A stretch of 64,000 bases of DNA from Pseudomonas sp. SCB32 (lineage in GTDB: Bacteria; Pseudomonadota; Gammaproteobacteria; Pseudomonadales; Pseudomonadaceae), in NCBI RefSeq assembly GCF_009189165.1, contig NZ_CP045118.1, forward strand, positions 558,001-622,000, given 5' to 3'. Numbering within the stretch: position 1 is the first letter of the stretch; every line of letters starts with the position of its first letter. The notes beneath the pieces are model-generated. The model saw only the letters and a list, made by a program, of their open reading frames with translations. It had not been told where the DNA came from and ran no database searches. This document shows positions 39,041-48,528 of the stretch, piece by piece. The translations under genes were made by a program, and so were the position numbers.

Positions 39041-39070
39041 AGAAAAACCCCCGGTTTTCGGCCGGGGGTT
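39041..39070 (-). terminator. rpoD terminator
   Basis: Minus-strand stem AACCCCCGG-CCGAAAA-CCGGGGGTT followed by TTTCTTT, immediately after the rpoD stop. Confidence 0.9.
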
Positions 39071-39075
39071 CTTCA

Positions 39076-40932
39076 TCACTCGTCGAGGAAGGAGCGCAGG
39101 TGCTCGCTTCGCGACGGGTGGCGCAGCTTGCGCAGCGCCTTGGCTTCGATCTGGCGGATACGCTCACGGGTTACATCGAACTGCTTGCCGACCTCCTCGA
39201 GGGTGTGGTCGGTATTCATGTCGATGCCGAAGCGCATGCGCAGGACCTTGGCTTCGCGAGCGGTGAGGCCGGCGAGGACTTCGCGGGTGGCTTCCTTGAG
39301 GCTCTCGCTGGTCGCCACTTCGATCGGCGACTGCATGGTGGAGTCCTCGATGAAGTCGCCCAGGTGCGAATCTTCGTCGTCACCGATCGGCGTTTCCATG
39401 GAGATCGGCTCTTTGGCGATCTTCAGGACCTTGCGGATCTTGTCTTCCGGCATGTCCATGCGCTCGCCCAGCTCTTCCGGGGTCGGTTCACGGCCCATCT
39501 CCTGCAGCATCTGGCGGGAGATACGGTTGAGCTTGTTGATGGTCTCGATCATGTGCACCGGAATACGGATGGTGCGGGCCTGGTCGGCGATCGAGCGGGT
39601 GATCGCCTGGCGAATCCACCAGGTGGCGTAGGTCGAGAACTTGTAGCCGCGACGGTATTCGAACTTGTCCACCGCCTTCATCAGGCCGATGTTGCCTTCC
39701 TGGATCAGGTCGAGGAACTGCAGGCCGCGGTTGGTGTACTTCTTGGCGATGGAAATCACCAGACGCAGGTTCGCCTCGACCATCTCCTTCTTCGCGCGAC
39801 GGGCTTTCGCCTCGCCGATGGACATGGCGCGGTTGACGTCCTTGATCTCGGCAACGGTCAGCTGCGAGCTGGTTTCCAGGTCGACCAGCTTCTGCTGGTT
39901 GCGCAGGATGTCATCCTTCAGGCGCTCGATGGCCTCGGCGTACTTGGGCTTGCCCTTGAGTACGGCGTCGACCCAGGCGGTGTCGGTTTCATGGCCGGGG
40001 AACTGGCGCAGGAAGTCGGCACGCGGCATGCGGGCATCACGCACGCACAGCTGCATGATGGCGCGTTCCTGACGGCGGACGCTGTCCAGCGAATCGCGAA
40101 CCTTGGCAACCAGGACGTCGAACTGCTTGGGCACCAGCTTGATCGGCATGAACAGTTCGGCCAGGGCGAGCAGTTCCTCGCTGGCCTGCTTGCTGCCGCG
40201 GCCGTGCTTCTTCAGGGCCTTCTTGGCCTTGTCCAGCTGCTCGGAAACGGCGCCGAAACGACGGGCGGCTTCTTCCGGGTCCGGACCGCCATCGCCTTCG
40301 TCGTCGTCGGAGCTTTCGCCGTCGCTTTCTTCATCTTCTTCGTCGTCCTTGGCCTTGGCATCGGCGCTGTCGTCCTTCAGGTCGACCGGCACGACTTCCT
40401 CAGCCGGCAGGCTGCCGTCATCGGGGTCGATGTAGCCGCTCAGGACATCGGACAGGCGGCCGCCTTCGGCAACCACACGACTGTATTCTTCGAGGATGCC
40501 GTCCACCGCGCCCGGGAACTGGGCGATGGCGCTCATCACTTCGCGGATGCCTTCCTCGATGCGTTTGGCGATTTCGATCTCGCCTTCGCGGGTCAGCAGT
40601 TCCACGGTACCCATTTCACGCATGTACATGCGCACAGGGTCGGTGGTGCGGCCGACGTCGCTCTCCACCGCAGCCAGGGCGGCAGCGGCTTCTTCGGCGG
40701 CGGCTTCGTCGGTATCGGTCTCCGCCAGCAACAGGGCATCCGCATCCGGGGCTGTCTCGAATACGTTGATCCCCATGTCGTTGATCATGCGGATGATGTC
40801 TTCCACCTGTTCCGGATCGGAAATATCCTCCGGCAGGTGGTCGTTGACCTCTGCGTAAGTCAGGTAGCCCTGCTCACGACCACGGGTGATCAACTCTTTG
40901 AGACGAGATTGCTGTTGCGCTTTTCCGGACAT
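39076..40932 (-). CDS. rpoD: Primary sigma factor RpoD (sigma-70)
   Basis: 618 residues, close to P. aeruginosa RpoD. Region 1.1 at the N-terminus and an acidic non-conserved insert (about 185–215) are followed by region 2 ([30 protein letters not shown]), region 3 and region 4 HTH ([33 protein letters not shown]). It directs RNA polymerase to housekeeping promoters. It is the last gene of the rpsU–dnaG–rpoD macromolecular-synthesis cluster and also has a promoter of its own. Confidence 0.99.
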   Translation of the reverse strand: MSGKAQQQSRLKELITRGREQGYLTYAEVNDHLPEDISDPEQVEDIIRMINDMGINVFETAPDADALLLAETDTDEAAAEEAAAALAAVESDVGRTTDPVRMYMREMGTVELLTREGEIEIAKRIEEGIREVMSAIAQFPGAVDGILEEYSRVVAEGGRLSDVLSGYIDPDDGSLPAEEVVPVDLKDDSADAKAKDDEEDEESDGESSDDDEGDGGPDPEEAARRFGAVSEQLDKAKKALKKHGRGSKQASEELLALAELFMPIKLVPKQFDVLVAKVRDSLDSVRRQERAIMQLCVRDARMPRADFLRQFPGHETDTAWVDAVLKGKPKYAEAIERLKDDILRNQQKLVDLETSSQLTVAEIKDVNRAMSIGEAKARRAKKEMVEANLRLVISIAKKYTNRGLQFLDLIQEGNIGLMKAVDKFEYRRGYKFSTYATWWIRQAITRSIADQARTIRIPVHMIETINKLNRISRQMLQEMGREPTPEELGERMDMPEDKIRKVLKIAKEPISMETPIGDDEDSHLGDFIEDSTMQSPIEVATSESLKEATREVLAGLTAREAKVLRMRFGIDMNTDHTLEEVGKQFDVTRERIRQIEAKALRKLRHPSRSEHLRSFLDE

Positions 40933-40979
40933 AACACCCTATCCACTGAAGGTCTTGGCGGGCTGAAATTAAGCCGAGG

Positions 40980-40985
40980 ATTATA
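40980..40985 (-). promoter_or_regulatory. Candidate rpoD promoter -10 box
   Basis: Perfect TATAAT (GGTATAATCC context) in the 79-base gap between dnaG and rpoD, 48 bases upstream of the rpoD start. The matching -35 is weak, which fits an activator- or alternative-sigma-dependent promoter. Confidence 0.5.
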
Positions 40986-41011
40986 CCAGATTCGAGGCTT
41001 CAGGCGCCAGT

Positions 41012-43018
41012 TCAGCTCTGGGCGCCTGGTGACGAGGGGGAGCTGATGTGCTCTCGCAGCAAGGCTTTCTCATCGTCGGTCAGTTCACTGGGGCTCTTCT
41101 GCAACACGCTACGCAGACGTGCTTCGCGGCTGCTGTGCAGTTGATTGTGTGCAAGTGTAGTAATGGTGTCGAAGAACTGCTTTTCAAGATTGTCCTGGCC
41201 GATCAACCATTCCTTTTCCGCCAGGACCTGTAGCAGGCGTCCTTGCGGGGTTCCGTGCCAGCGCGCGATCAGGTGCATCGAGCGTTGGCTGGGGTTCTTC
41301 TGCAGCGCTTCGACCAGGGCCGCGAGCAGCTGCGAGTATGTCTGGCCTTCGTTGGCGAAGTGGCTGGCATCCTCGACCTTCTGTGCCAGCTGCGGGTGGT
41401 GCAGCAGGGTGCGCAGGGCGGTCAGGGTCGGCGATTCGACGCTGATCTCGGTGCGCGGCTGGCGCGGCGTGAAGTCGCCTTTGCGGCCCTTGCCGTCCCA
41501 TTTGCGATCGCCCTTCCAGGGTTTCTTGCCCGGCTTGCCACCGCCATTGCCGGCGGAGAAGTCCTTTGGCGCTTCGAAATAGCTCGAGGCATCCTGATAG
41601 TGACTGTCGCCGTGCTCGGCGAACTGGCCCATGTCGTAGTCGGCGTATTCGTGTGCGTGCGACTCCGGGCCGTGCGAAGGCGCGGCAGCGGAGTGACCTG
41701 CATGACCGGAGCGTGGCGCGCTGATCTGGTTGAGCGCGTCGCCGGAAAGGCCGGTGATCTGGCCCAGCCGCTGGCGCATCAGCAGGCGCAGGGTGTTGCC
41801 GGGGATCTTCTCCAGCAGCGGTCCGGCCAGAGTCGCCAGGTGCGCCTTGCCTTCCAGTGTGCTGGGGTCGGCTTCCTCGGTCAGCTGCTGGAAGAAGTAG
41901 TCGGCCAGCGGCTGCGCCTGGTGGGCGAGGCGGGCGCGGAAGGCGTCCGGGCCTTCGGCGCGCACCAGGCTGTCCGGGTCTTCGCCTTCGGGCAGGAACA
42001 GGAAGCGCACCTTGCGCCCGTCCTGCAGGTTGCTCAGCGCGGATTCCAGTGCGCGCCACGCGGCGTTGCGCCCCGCCTGGTCGCCGTCGAAGCAGAACAG
42101 GATGTTCGGCACGATGCGGAACAGGCGCTTGATGTGTTCTTCGCTGGTGGCCGTACCCAGGGTTGCCACCGCGTTGCGGATGCCCTGTTGCGCGAGGGCG
42201 ATGACGTCCATGTAGCCTTCGACCACCATGATCTCGTCGAGGTCCCGGTTGTTCTTCCGTGCTTCGAACAGGCCGTAGAGCTCCTGCCCCTTATGGAAGA
42301 CCGGGGTTTCCGGCGAGTTCAGGTATTTCGGCTTGTCGTCGCCCAGTACCCGGCCGCCGAACGCGATCACCCGGCCGCGGCTGTCGCGGATGGGGAAGAT
42401 CACTCGGTCGCGGAAGCGGTCGTAGCGTTTGCCGCTGTCGGGGTTTTCCACCAAGAGGCCTGCGTCGAGCATGGCCTTGAGCTGCAGGTTGTCGCCGCCC
42501 AGGTTCTTCAGCAGGTTGTCCCAGCCCGGCGGGGCGAAGCCCAGGCCGAAGTCACGGGCGATCTCGCCGGTCAGGCCGCGGCCCTTGAGGTATTCCACTG
42601 CGGCCTTGCGCGCCGGGTGGTTCTTGAGCGCCTGGCGGTAGAAATCGGCGGCGGCGGTGAGCAGCGGGTAGAGCGGCGAGTCGACCGGTTGTCGTGGCTT
42701 GTTGCCGCGCCGGCCTTCCTCGCGGGGTACGTCCATGCCGGCCCGCTTGGCCAGGTCCTCGACCGCCTGGACGAAGTCCAGCTGGTCGTGGTCCATGATG
42801 AAGCCAAGCGCGTTGCCGCCGGCGCCGCAGCCGAAGCAGTAGTAGAACTGCTTGTCGGGGCTGACGGTGAAGGAGGGTGTCTTCTCCTTGTGGAACGGGC
42901 AGCAGGCGCTGTAGTTCTTGCCGGTCTTCTTCAGCTGAATGCGCGAACTCACCACATCGAGAATGTCGGTGCGGTTGAGCAGGTCATCGATGAAGGATTG
43001 TGGAATCAGGCCGGCCAT
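41012..43018 (-). CDS. dnaG: DNA primase DnaG
   Basis: 668 residues from the ATG at 43018. A CHC2 zinc-binding domain (CPFHKEKTPSFTVSPDKQF with CFGCGAGG) is followed by the TOPRIM core (EIMVVEGYMDVIALAQQGI, FCFDGDQAGRNAAW) and a C-terminal DnaB-binding domain after a low-complexity linker. It makes RNA primers at the replication fork. A terminator lies upstream, between rpsU and dnaG. Confidence 0.98.
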   Translation of the reverse strand: MAGLIPQSFIDDLLNRTDILDVVSSRIQLKKTGKNYSACCPFHKEKTPSFTVSPDKQFYYCFGCGAGGNALGFIMDHDQLDFVQAVEDLAKRAGMDVPREEGRRGNKPRQPVDSPLYPLLTAAADFYRQALKNHPARKAAVEYLKGRGLTGEIARDFGLGFAPPGWDNLLKNLGGDNLQLKAMLDAGLLVENPDSGKRYDRFRDRVIFPIRDSRGRVIAFGGRVLGDDKPKYLNSPETPVFHKGQELYGLFEARKNNRDLDEIMVVEGYMDVIALAQQGIRNAVATLGTATSEEHIKRLFRIVPNILFCFDGDQAGRNAAWRALESALSNLQDGRKVRFLFLPEGEDPDSLVRAEGPDAFRARLAHQAQPLADYFFQQLTEEADPSTLEGKAHLATLAGPLLEKIPGNTLRLLMRQRLGQITGLSGDALNQISAPRSGHAGHSAAAPSHGPESHAHEYADYDMGQFAEHGDSHYQDASSYFEAPKDFSAGNGGGKPGKKPWKGDRKWDGKGRKGDFTPRQPRTEISVESPTLTALRTLLHHPQLAQKVEDASHFANEGQTYSQLLAALVEALQKNPSQRSMHLIARWHGTPQGRLLQVLAEKEWLIGQDNLEKQFFDTITTLAHNQLHSSREARLRSVLQKSPSELTDDEKALLREHISSPSSPGAQS

Positions 43019-43109
43019 AGACTCATCGGGACGCAGGGTGGACCCAAGCATAACGCCCGGCGGCGAAACCGCGAGCGAAGCTTGAATCTAAGTATGGGGC
43101 TTGAAAAGC

Positions 43110-43145
43110 AAAAAACTCCGAAGTCCGCGAACGCGAATCGGAGTA
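43110..43145 (-). terminator. Internal terminator between rpsU and dnaG
   Basis: Minus-strand stem ACTCCGA/TCGGAGT with a GC-rich loop containing a smaller hairpin, followed by TTTTTTGC. It should reduce dnaG relative to rpsU expression, as in the E. coli cluster. Confidence 0.8.
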
Positions 43146-43220
43146 GTTGTGCCCTGTTTCAGGCACACGCCCGGCGACTGGGCCGGGCGATGCGGAAAGC
43201 GTGCGACGTAGCGCTGTAAC

Positions 43221-43436
43221 TCAGTACAGGCGCTCGCGGCGGCGCTGCTCGCGCTGCACTTTCTTGGCGTGACGCTTAACAGCGGCAGCGGCCTTGCGCT
43301 TGCGCTCGGCGGTCGGCTTTTCGTAGAACTCGCGGCTACGGACTTCGGCCAGTACGCCTGCTTTTTCGCAGGAGCGCTTGAAACGACGCAGAGCTACGTC
43401 GAAGGGTTCGTTCTCTTTAACTTTGACGGCGGGCAT
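43221..43436 (-). CDS. rpsU: Ribosomal protein bS21
   Basis: 71 residues from the ATG at 43436: [26 protein letters not shown], then the basic tail [26 protein letters not shown]. It is a small-subunit protein needed for initiation. It is divergent from tsaD across a 200-base promoter region and is the first gene of the rpsU–dnaG–rpoD cluster. The yqeY-like gene I expect between rpsU and dnaG in P. aeruginosa is absent. Confidence 0.98.
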   Translation of the reverse strand: MPAVKVKENEPFDVALRRFKRSCEKAGVLAEVRSREFYEKPTAERKRKAAAAVKRHAKKVQREQRRRERLY

Positions 43437-43636
43437 CCAGGTCGTACCTTCAATGATTACCGGAGGATTTATCGCGCTCCTGACGGTTGTTCGGAGTCGG
43501 CGGTTTTCAAGGGTTGCGGATATTAAACCTTCGAGCGGAGGAATGCAAAGCCTCCGATCGAAAAGCGCTGGTCCGAAGCCAGGCCGCCGATTATGATGCG
43601 CGGCTTCAAATTTGCCCAGAGTAAAGGCTCGAACCC

Positions 43637-44662
43637 ATGCTAGTGCTGGGGTTGGAAACCTCCTGCGACGAAACCGGCGTCGCACTTTACGACAGCGAAA
43701 AGGGCCTTTTGGCCGACGCGCTGTTCAGCCAGATCGACCTGCACCGCGTGTACGGCGGCGTGGTCCCTGAGCTGGCCTCCCGTGACCACGTCAAGCGCAT
43801 GCTGCCGCTGATCCGCCAGGTGCTGGACGAGTCCGGCTGCACGGCCGAGAACATTGACGCCATCGCCTACACCGCCGGCCCCGGCCTGGTGGGCGCGCTG
43901 CTGGTCGGCGCGTCCTGCGCCCAGGCCATGGCGTTCGCCTGGGGCATACCGGCCGTCGGCGTGCACCATATGGAAGGTCACTTGCTGGCGCCGATGCTGG
44001 AAGAGCAGCCGCCGAAGTTTCCGTTCGTCGCCTTGTTGGTCTCCGGTGGTCATACCCAGCTGGTGCGGGTGGATGGTATCGGCCGTTACCAGGTGCTCGG
44101 TGAGTCCGTGGACGACGCTGCTGGCGAAGCCTTCGACAAGACCGCCAAACTGCTCGGCCTGGCCTATCCCGGTGGCCCGGAGATCGCACGCCTGGCCGAG
44201 AGCGGCACCGCTGGTCGCTTTGTCTTCCCTCGGCCGATGACCGACCGGCCCGGCCTGGATTTCAGCTTCAGCGGCCTCAAGACCTTCGCCCTGAATACCT
44301 GGCAGCGTTGCGTCGCAGAAGGTGATGACAGCGAGCAGACTCGCTGCGATATCTCCCTGGCATTCCAGACCGCCGTGGTGGAAACCCTGACCATCAAGTG
44401 CCGCCGCGCGCTCAAGCAGACGCACCTGAAGAGCCTGGTGATCGCCGGTGGTGTGAGTGCCAACCAGGCGCTGCGCCAGCATCTGGAAAAGATGCTCGGT
44501 GAGATGAAGGGCCAGGTGTTCTACGCACGTCCGCGCTTCTGCACCGATAACGGCGCGATGATCGCCTATGCTGGCTGCCAGCGGTTGTTGGCCGGGCAGA
44601 AGGACGGGCCTTCGATTGGCGTGCAGGCACGTTGGCCAATGGAGTCGCTGCCGGCGGTCTGA
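43637..44662 (+). CDS. tsaD: tRNA threonylcarbamoyladenosine transferase TsaD
   Basis: 341 residues. ASKHA-fold signatures are [16 protein letters not shown], the metal-binding HMEGHL (His-x3-His), [10 protein letters not shown] and [10 protein letters not shown]. With TsaB and TsaE it adds the t6A modification at position 37 of ANN-reading tRNAs, which includes the CAU tRNA in this window. The size fits. It was formerly annotated gcp/ygjD. Confidence 0.98.
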   Translation: MLVLGLETSCDETGVALYDSEKGLLADALFSQIDLHRVYGGVVPELASRDHVKRMLPLIRQVLDESGCTAENIDAIAYTAGPGLVGALLVGASCAQAMAFAWGIPAVGVHHMEGHLLAPMLEEQPPKFPFVALLVSGGHTQLVRVDGIGRYQVLGESVDDAAGEAFDKTAKLLGLAYPGGPEIARLAESGTAGRFVFPRPMTDRPGLDFSFSGLKTFALNTWQRCVAEGDDSEQTRCDISLAFQTAVVETLTIKCRRALKQTHLKSLVIAGGVSANQALRQHLEKMLGEMKGQVFYARPRFCTDNGAMIAYAGCQRLLAGQKDGPSIGVQARWPMESLPAV

Positions 44663-44683
44663 ATAATGACGCTGCAAACGACG

Positions 44684-44717
44684 CGGCCCATGCTCTGAGC
44701 GGCATGGGCCGTTTTTT
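44684..44717 (+). terminator. tsaD terminator
   Basis: Stem CGGCCCATGC/GCATGGGCCG followed by six T, 22 bases after the tsaD stop. It separates tsaD from the convergent plsY gene. Confidence 0.9.
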
Positions 44718-44755
44718 CGCTTGCAGCGCGGTTTGCCGGACAGGAAGCTGGTGGA

Positions 44756-45325
44756 TCAGAAGTGACGTTCGCGTCCTGCGATGAGATCGCGCAGGTTGCT
44801 GCGATGACGCCAGACGATCAGGCCGGTGAGCACGGTCATCGGCAGCAGCGCGGAAGGCTCCTGCCAGGCCAGCAGCGGCAGGGTCAGCGGCGTGGCGACC
44901 AGGGACGCGAGCGAGCTGGTGCGTGAGAGCTTGAAGGTGACCAGCCAGGCCACCGCGGCGAGCAGTGCGGCGGGCGGGTAAAGCGCCAGCAGCATGCCGG
45001 CGGCAGTGGCAACGCCTTTGCCGCCCCGGAAGTTGAAGTACAGCGGATAGAGGTGACCGATCACCGCCGCAAGGCCGACCCAGGCCTGCTCCATGTCGTT
45101 CAGGCCGATCAGGCGGGCGACGAGGACGGGAATCAACCCCTTGGCGAGATCGCCGAGCAGGGTGAGGATGGCGATCTTCTTGCCGGCGAGGCGCAGCATG
45201 TTGGTGGCGCCGGGATTGCCCGAGCCGCTGGCGCGCGGGTCGGCGGTGCCGAACAGGCGACTGAGAAGTACCGCGAAGGACAGTGATCCGAGCAGGTAGG
45301 CGAGGATCGCCAAGAACCAGAACAT
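44756..45325 (-). CDS. plsY: Glycerol-3-phosphate acyltransferase PlsY
   Basis: 189 residues from the ATG at 45325 (a GTG at 45334 would add three). Five to six membrane spans with the catalytic loops [28 protein letters not shown] and the final [10 protein letters not shown]. It uses acyl-phosphate to acylate glycerol-3-phosphate, the first step of phospholipid synthesis, at the inner membrane. It is divergent from folB. Confidence 0.97.
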   Translation of the reverse strand: MFWFLAILAYLLGSLSFAVLLSRLFGTADPRASGSGNPGATNMLRLAGKKIAILTLLGDLAKGLIPVLVARLIGLNDMEQAWVGLAAVIGHLYPLYFNFRGGKGVATAAGMLLALYPPAALLAAVAWLVTFKLSRTSSLASLVATPLTLPLLAWQEPSALLPMTVLTGLIVWRHRSNLRDLIAGRERHF

Positions 45326-45405
45326 GGTTTCCACCGGAGACGAGGTCGTTTCCGATTCTAACGGGGCGCCGGCCGATTGTCGTGTCGCCTTGGAGCATGC
45401 AGTCA

Positions 45406-45759
45406 GTGGACAGAGTTTTCATCGAGGGGCTGGAAGTGGACACCGTGATCGGCGTCTACGACTGGGAACGGGGTATCCGGCAGTGCCTGCGCCTGGACCT
45501 GACGCTGGGTTGGGACAACCGCCCGGCAGCGGCCGACGACGATATCGCCAAGGCCCTGGACTACGCCGTGCTCTCCGAGCGTGTCATGGCGTTTGCCCGT
45601 GACGCGCATTTCCAACTGGTGGAAACCTTCGCCGAACGCCTGGCCGAGTTGCTGATGGCCGAGTTCGGCATCCAGTGGCTGCGCCTGAAAGTCACCAAGC
45701 CCGGTGCCGTCGCGGCGGCCATCGGCGTGGGTGTGGAGATCGAACGCGGATGCCGCTGA
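45406..45759 (+). CDS. folB: Dihydroneopterin aldolase FolB
   Basis: 117 residues from the GTG at 45406, chosen because GGAG lies ten bases upstream; the in-frame ATG at 45397 is only one base from that site but would add three residues. Signatures are [25 protein letters not shown] and [16 protein letters not shown] with KVTKPGAV. It converts dihydroneopterin to 6-hydroxymethyl-dihydropterin in folate synthesis. It overlaps folK by ten bases. Confidence 0.93.
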   Translation: MDRVFIEGLEVDTVIGVYDWERGIRQCLRLDLTLGWDNRPAAADDDIAKALDYAVLSERVMAFARDAHFQLVETFAERLAELLMAEFGIQWLRLKVTKPGAVAAAIGVGVEIERGCR

Positions 45760-46286
45760 CAACGGTCTACCTGGGACTGGGCAGCAATTTCGAGCGCGAG
45801 CGCCATCTGCTCGCTGGGCTCGAGGCGCTGGACGGCTTCCTCCAGGATATCCACTGCTCGCCGGTGTTCGAGAGCGAGCCGGTAGGCATTCGCAGCGGTC
45901 CCTTCTACAACTTCGTGATCGTCGCGCGCACCGATCTGCCGCTGGCGGAACTGAGCCTGCGGTTGAAGCACATCGAGGCGGACAACGGCCGCTATGCGCC
46001 GGAGCGCAAGGGGCTGCCGCTGGATATCGATGTCCTGCTGTATGGCGACCTGCACGGCGAGTTCGACGGCCTGACGCTGCCGCGCGCCGAAGTACTGAAG
46101 AACGCCTTCGTGCTCTGGCCGCTGTCGCTGTTGGCGCCGCAACTGAAACATCCGGGCGTGCAGCGCAGCTTTGCCGAGCTGTGGGCCGAGGCGCAGATCG
46201 ACCAGCAGCTCTGGCCGGTGCCGTTCCAGTGGCGTGGTGTGGAGCTGACGCCGGTGACGCTGCTCGAGGCGCATCCGGCGGCTTGA
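45750..46286 (+). CDS. folK: HPPK, 6-hydroxymethyl-dihydropterin pyrophosphokinase FolK
   Basis: 178 residues. YLGLGSNFERERHLLAGLEAL, the substrate loop SEPVGIRSGPFYNFVI and the LDIDVLLYGD metal motif (with NGRYAPERKGLPLD) identify HPPK. It transfers pyrophosphate from ATP to the FolB product, the next step of folate synthesis. The start lies inside the end of folB, so the two are coupled. It is followed by REP elements, not by another gene of the pathway. Confidence 0.95.
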   Translation: MPLTTVYLGLGSNFERERHLLAGLEALDGFLQDIHCSPVFESEPVGIRSGPFYNFVIVARTDLPLAELSLRLKHIEADNGRYAPERKGLPLDIDVLLYGDLHGEFDGLTLPRAEVLKNAFVLWPLSLLAPQLKHPGVQRSFAELWAEAQIDQQLWPVPFQWRGVELTPVTLLEAHPAA

Positions 46287-46320
46287 CGCCAGTTCGAGTC
46301 TCTCCCGGGCACCGAACCGT

Positions 46321-46507
46321 AGGGAGCGGACTTCGTCCGCGATGCTATTCGGCGCGATGCGAACCTATCGCGGACAGAGTCCGCTCCTACGCAAATCCTG
46401 ACTTTGGCGCATCGGCGTATAACCGCGAACGGTTATACGCCCTAAGGGCTCGTCATCCCCTGTAGGAGCGCCCCATGGGCGCGATCGCGGGCATGGCCGG
46501 CTCCTAC
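46321..46507. repeat. REP-type palindromes between folK and cca
   Basis: An inverted pair of AGGAGCGGACTTCGTCCGCGAT-type units (46321–46343 and 46366–46391), a perfect hairpin GGCGTATAACC-GCGAAC-GGTTATACGCC (46414–46441), and a third unit TGTAGGAGCGCCCC...CTCCTAC (46461–46507). They fill the 239-base gap between the convergent folK and cca genes. Confidence 0.75.
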
Positions 46508-46525
46508 GATTGGGCGGAGGTGCTG

Positions 46526-47755
46526 TCAGGCGGCGTGGCTTTCCTTGTAGGCCTTGAGGGCTGTCAGGCGCTCGCGCTTGAGCGCTTCGCCCAGTTCGGC
46601 GCCCTTGTATCCCTTCTCCAGCAGTGGCTGCACCGCGACCGCGCGTGCCGCTTGCGCAGCCCCGCGCAGGTACTCCGCCTGCGGGTATTCGCGATTTTCC
46701 AGCCCATGGCGGCCACGGGCGTCCATCTCGCTGGCGGCGAGAAACTCCTCGAAGCGCTGCGGCCGGCGGTAGACGTCGAAGGACTGCAACAGCTCCAGGA
46801 TGGTGCTTGGTCGTAGCTCCAGCGCGCGGTGGCTGTGGGTGTGGTACTCGCCCGCCAACCGCGCCAGCTCCTGGCATTCACGCGGAACCTTGAAGCGTGC
46901 ATTGATCGTGTCGATCAGCGGCAGGCCGAGATGTTCGTGGGCGTGGTGCCTGGGCCACTCTTGCTCGGGGGTTTCGCCCTTGCCCACGTCATGCACCAGG
47001 CAGGCCCAGCGCACGCTCAGCGGCTGCTCGTACCTGGCGCATTCGCGCAGCACGGCCAGCACATGTTCGCCGGTATCCACTTCCGGGTGATGTTGTGGCG
47101 GTTGCGGCACGCCGAACAGCGCGTCGACTTCCGGCATCAGCACGGCCAGGGCGCCACACTCGCGTAGGACCTGGATGAATACGTCCGGGCGCGGCTCCAT
47201 CAGGGCGCGGGAAATTTCCTTCCAGCTGCGTTCGGCGGTCAGCGCTTCCAGCTCGCCGGATTCGGACAGCTCGCGCATCAATTCCAGGGTTTCCGGTGCC
47301 ACGGAAAAACCTAGCGGCGCATAGCGGGCGGCGAAACGGGCGACGCGCAGCACGCGCAGTGGGTCTTCGGCGAAGGCAGGGGAGACGTGGCGCAGCAGTC
47401 GCGCCTGGAGGTCCTGCTGGCCGCCGTAGGGGTCGAATACGGCGCCCTGTTCGTCCTCGGCCATGGCGTTGATGGTCAGGTCGCGGCGGATCAGGTCTTC
47501 TTCCAGGGTGACGTCGGGGCTGGCGTAGAAGGTGAAGCCGCCGTAGCCGCGTCCGCTCTTGCGTTCGGTGCGGGCCAGGGCGTACTCCTCGCCGGTTTTC
47601 GGGTGGAGGAATACCGGGAAGTCGGCGCCAACCGGGCGGTAGCCCTGGGTGAGCATTTCGTCGGCGCTGGCGCCGACCACGACCCAGTCGGTGTCGCTGA
47701 AGGGCTGGCCGAGCAGGCGGTCGCGCACGGCGCCGCCCACCTTGTAGATCTGCAT
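46526..47755 (-). CDS. cca: CCA-adding enzyme / multifunctional tRNA nucleotidyltransferase
   Basis: 409 residues from the ATG at 47755. Nucleotidyltransferase head ([20 protein letters not shown]), the RNA-binding [10 protein letters not shown] segment, then an HD domain ([28 protein letters not shown]), the long multifunctional type of gamma-proteobacteria with phosphatase/phosphodiesterase activity. It repairs tRNA 3' CCA ends. The in-frame extension upstream of 47755 runs into REP sequence and is not used. Confidence 0.97.
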   Translation of the reverse strand: MQIYKVGGAVRDRLLGQPFSDTDWVVVGASADEMLTQGYRPVGADFPVFLHPKTGEEYALARTERKSGRGYGGFTFYASPDVTLEEDLIRRDLTINAMAEDEQGAVFDPYGGQQDLQARLLRHVSPAFAEDPLRVLRVARFAARYAPLGFSVAPETLELMRELSESGELEALTAERSWKEISRALMEPRPDVFIQVLRECGALAVLMPEVDALFGVPQPPQHHPEVDTGEHVLAVLRECARYEQPLSVRWACLVHDVGKGETPEQEWPRHHAHEHLGLPLIDTINARFKVPRECQELARLAGEYHTHSHRALELRPSTILELLQSFDVYRRPQRFEEFLAASEMDARGRHGLENREYPQAEYLRGAAQAARAVAVQPLLEKGYKGAELGEALKRERLTALKAYKESHAA

Positions 47756-47852
47756 GAAGCTGTCTCCTGTTCTGGGGGATAGCTTCGGGGTTTGGCGCGG
47801 GTGGGGCAAGCGGTGTGGTGGCGGTTCGCGAGCAAGCTCGCTCCTACCGCAT

Positions 47853-47940
47853 TCTGGGTCCCCGCGTTCGCGGGGATGACGCAGAGGAGCGCGAATCCCT
47901 CTCCCGTCACTCCCGCGAACGCGGGAGCCCAAAAGACAGC
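47853..47940. repeat. REP/BIME-like inverted doublet, second copy
   Basis: Nearly identical to the doublet at 1851–1934, including the CTGGGTCCCCGCGTTCGCGG core and the inverse unit. A different palindrome (GCGAGCAAGCTCGCTCCTA) is just before it at about 47828. It lies between cca and the lipoprotein gene. Confidence 0.75.
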
Positions 47941-47959
47941 TGCTCCTACGGGCGCAATA

Positions 47960-48469
47960 TCACTGAGTGGCTGCGGGAACCTGTTTCAGCAGAGCGTCGA
48001 TGGCGTCCTGCAGCAGCGTGGCGCTGGCATGGGCCGGGCTCAGGCCGGTGCTGACGGTGCCCTCCCAGAGTGTCTGCTCCTGCGCATCGGTCAGCCGCAG
48101 GCGCAAGGTGCCGGTCTCGTCGCGGAGGCGGTGGATGGCGAGGTAGGGGCCGAGCGGGTCGGGCGGCGGCACGTCGACCTTGAACTCCAGCGGCGCATCC
48201 TGCAGCGCCAGCCAGTAGTAGACGCGGATCTGCGGCGTGGCGCTTTCCCGGTAGCCGCGCTCGATCAGGCCCTGGCGCACCTGGGCGTTGATCAGTGGGT
48301 AGCGGTTACGGTACGGCAGGCTGTCGACGGCGTTCTCCGGTGGCATCAGCTGAAAGTCGTGCAGGCTGGACAGCCGCGTATCGGCCGGATGGGAAACCTG
48401 GGCGCGCGGCACCTGGTTGGTGCAGGTGGCGACGGCGAGGCAGAGCAGCAGGATGGCGAACAGGCGCAT
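47960..48469 (-). CDS. DUF4136-type lipoprotein
   Basis: 169 residues from the ATG at 48469. The signal peptide ends in a lipobox (LFAILLLCLAVATC), followed by a DUF4136-like domain (DTRLSSLHDFQLMPPE, INAQVRQGLIERGYRES, RVYYWLALQDAPLEF, DAIDALLKQVP). The expected location is the periplasmic face of a membrane. It matches the PA0585 position between cca and spoVR. Function unknown. Confidence 0.82.
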   Translation of the reverse strand: MRLFAILLLCLAVATCTNQVPRAQVSHPADTRLSSLHDFQLMPPENAVDSLPYRNRYPLINAQVRQGLIERGYRESATPQIRVYYWLALQDAPLEFKVDVPPPDPLGPYLAIHRLRDETGTLRLRLTDAQEQTLWEGTVSTGLSPAHASATLLQDAIDALLKQVPAATQ

Positions 48470-48528
48470 GGCGATCTCCACGGGGAGTCTCGCCATGCTG
48501 GAAGGGGCCGGATGCACCGGTCAACCGA

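Noticed and set aside
39100..43219. Long plus-strand frames opposite rpoD and dnaG
   Set aside because: Antisense shadows of essential, well-recognised genes.
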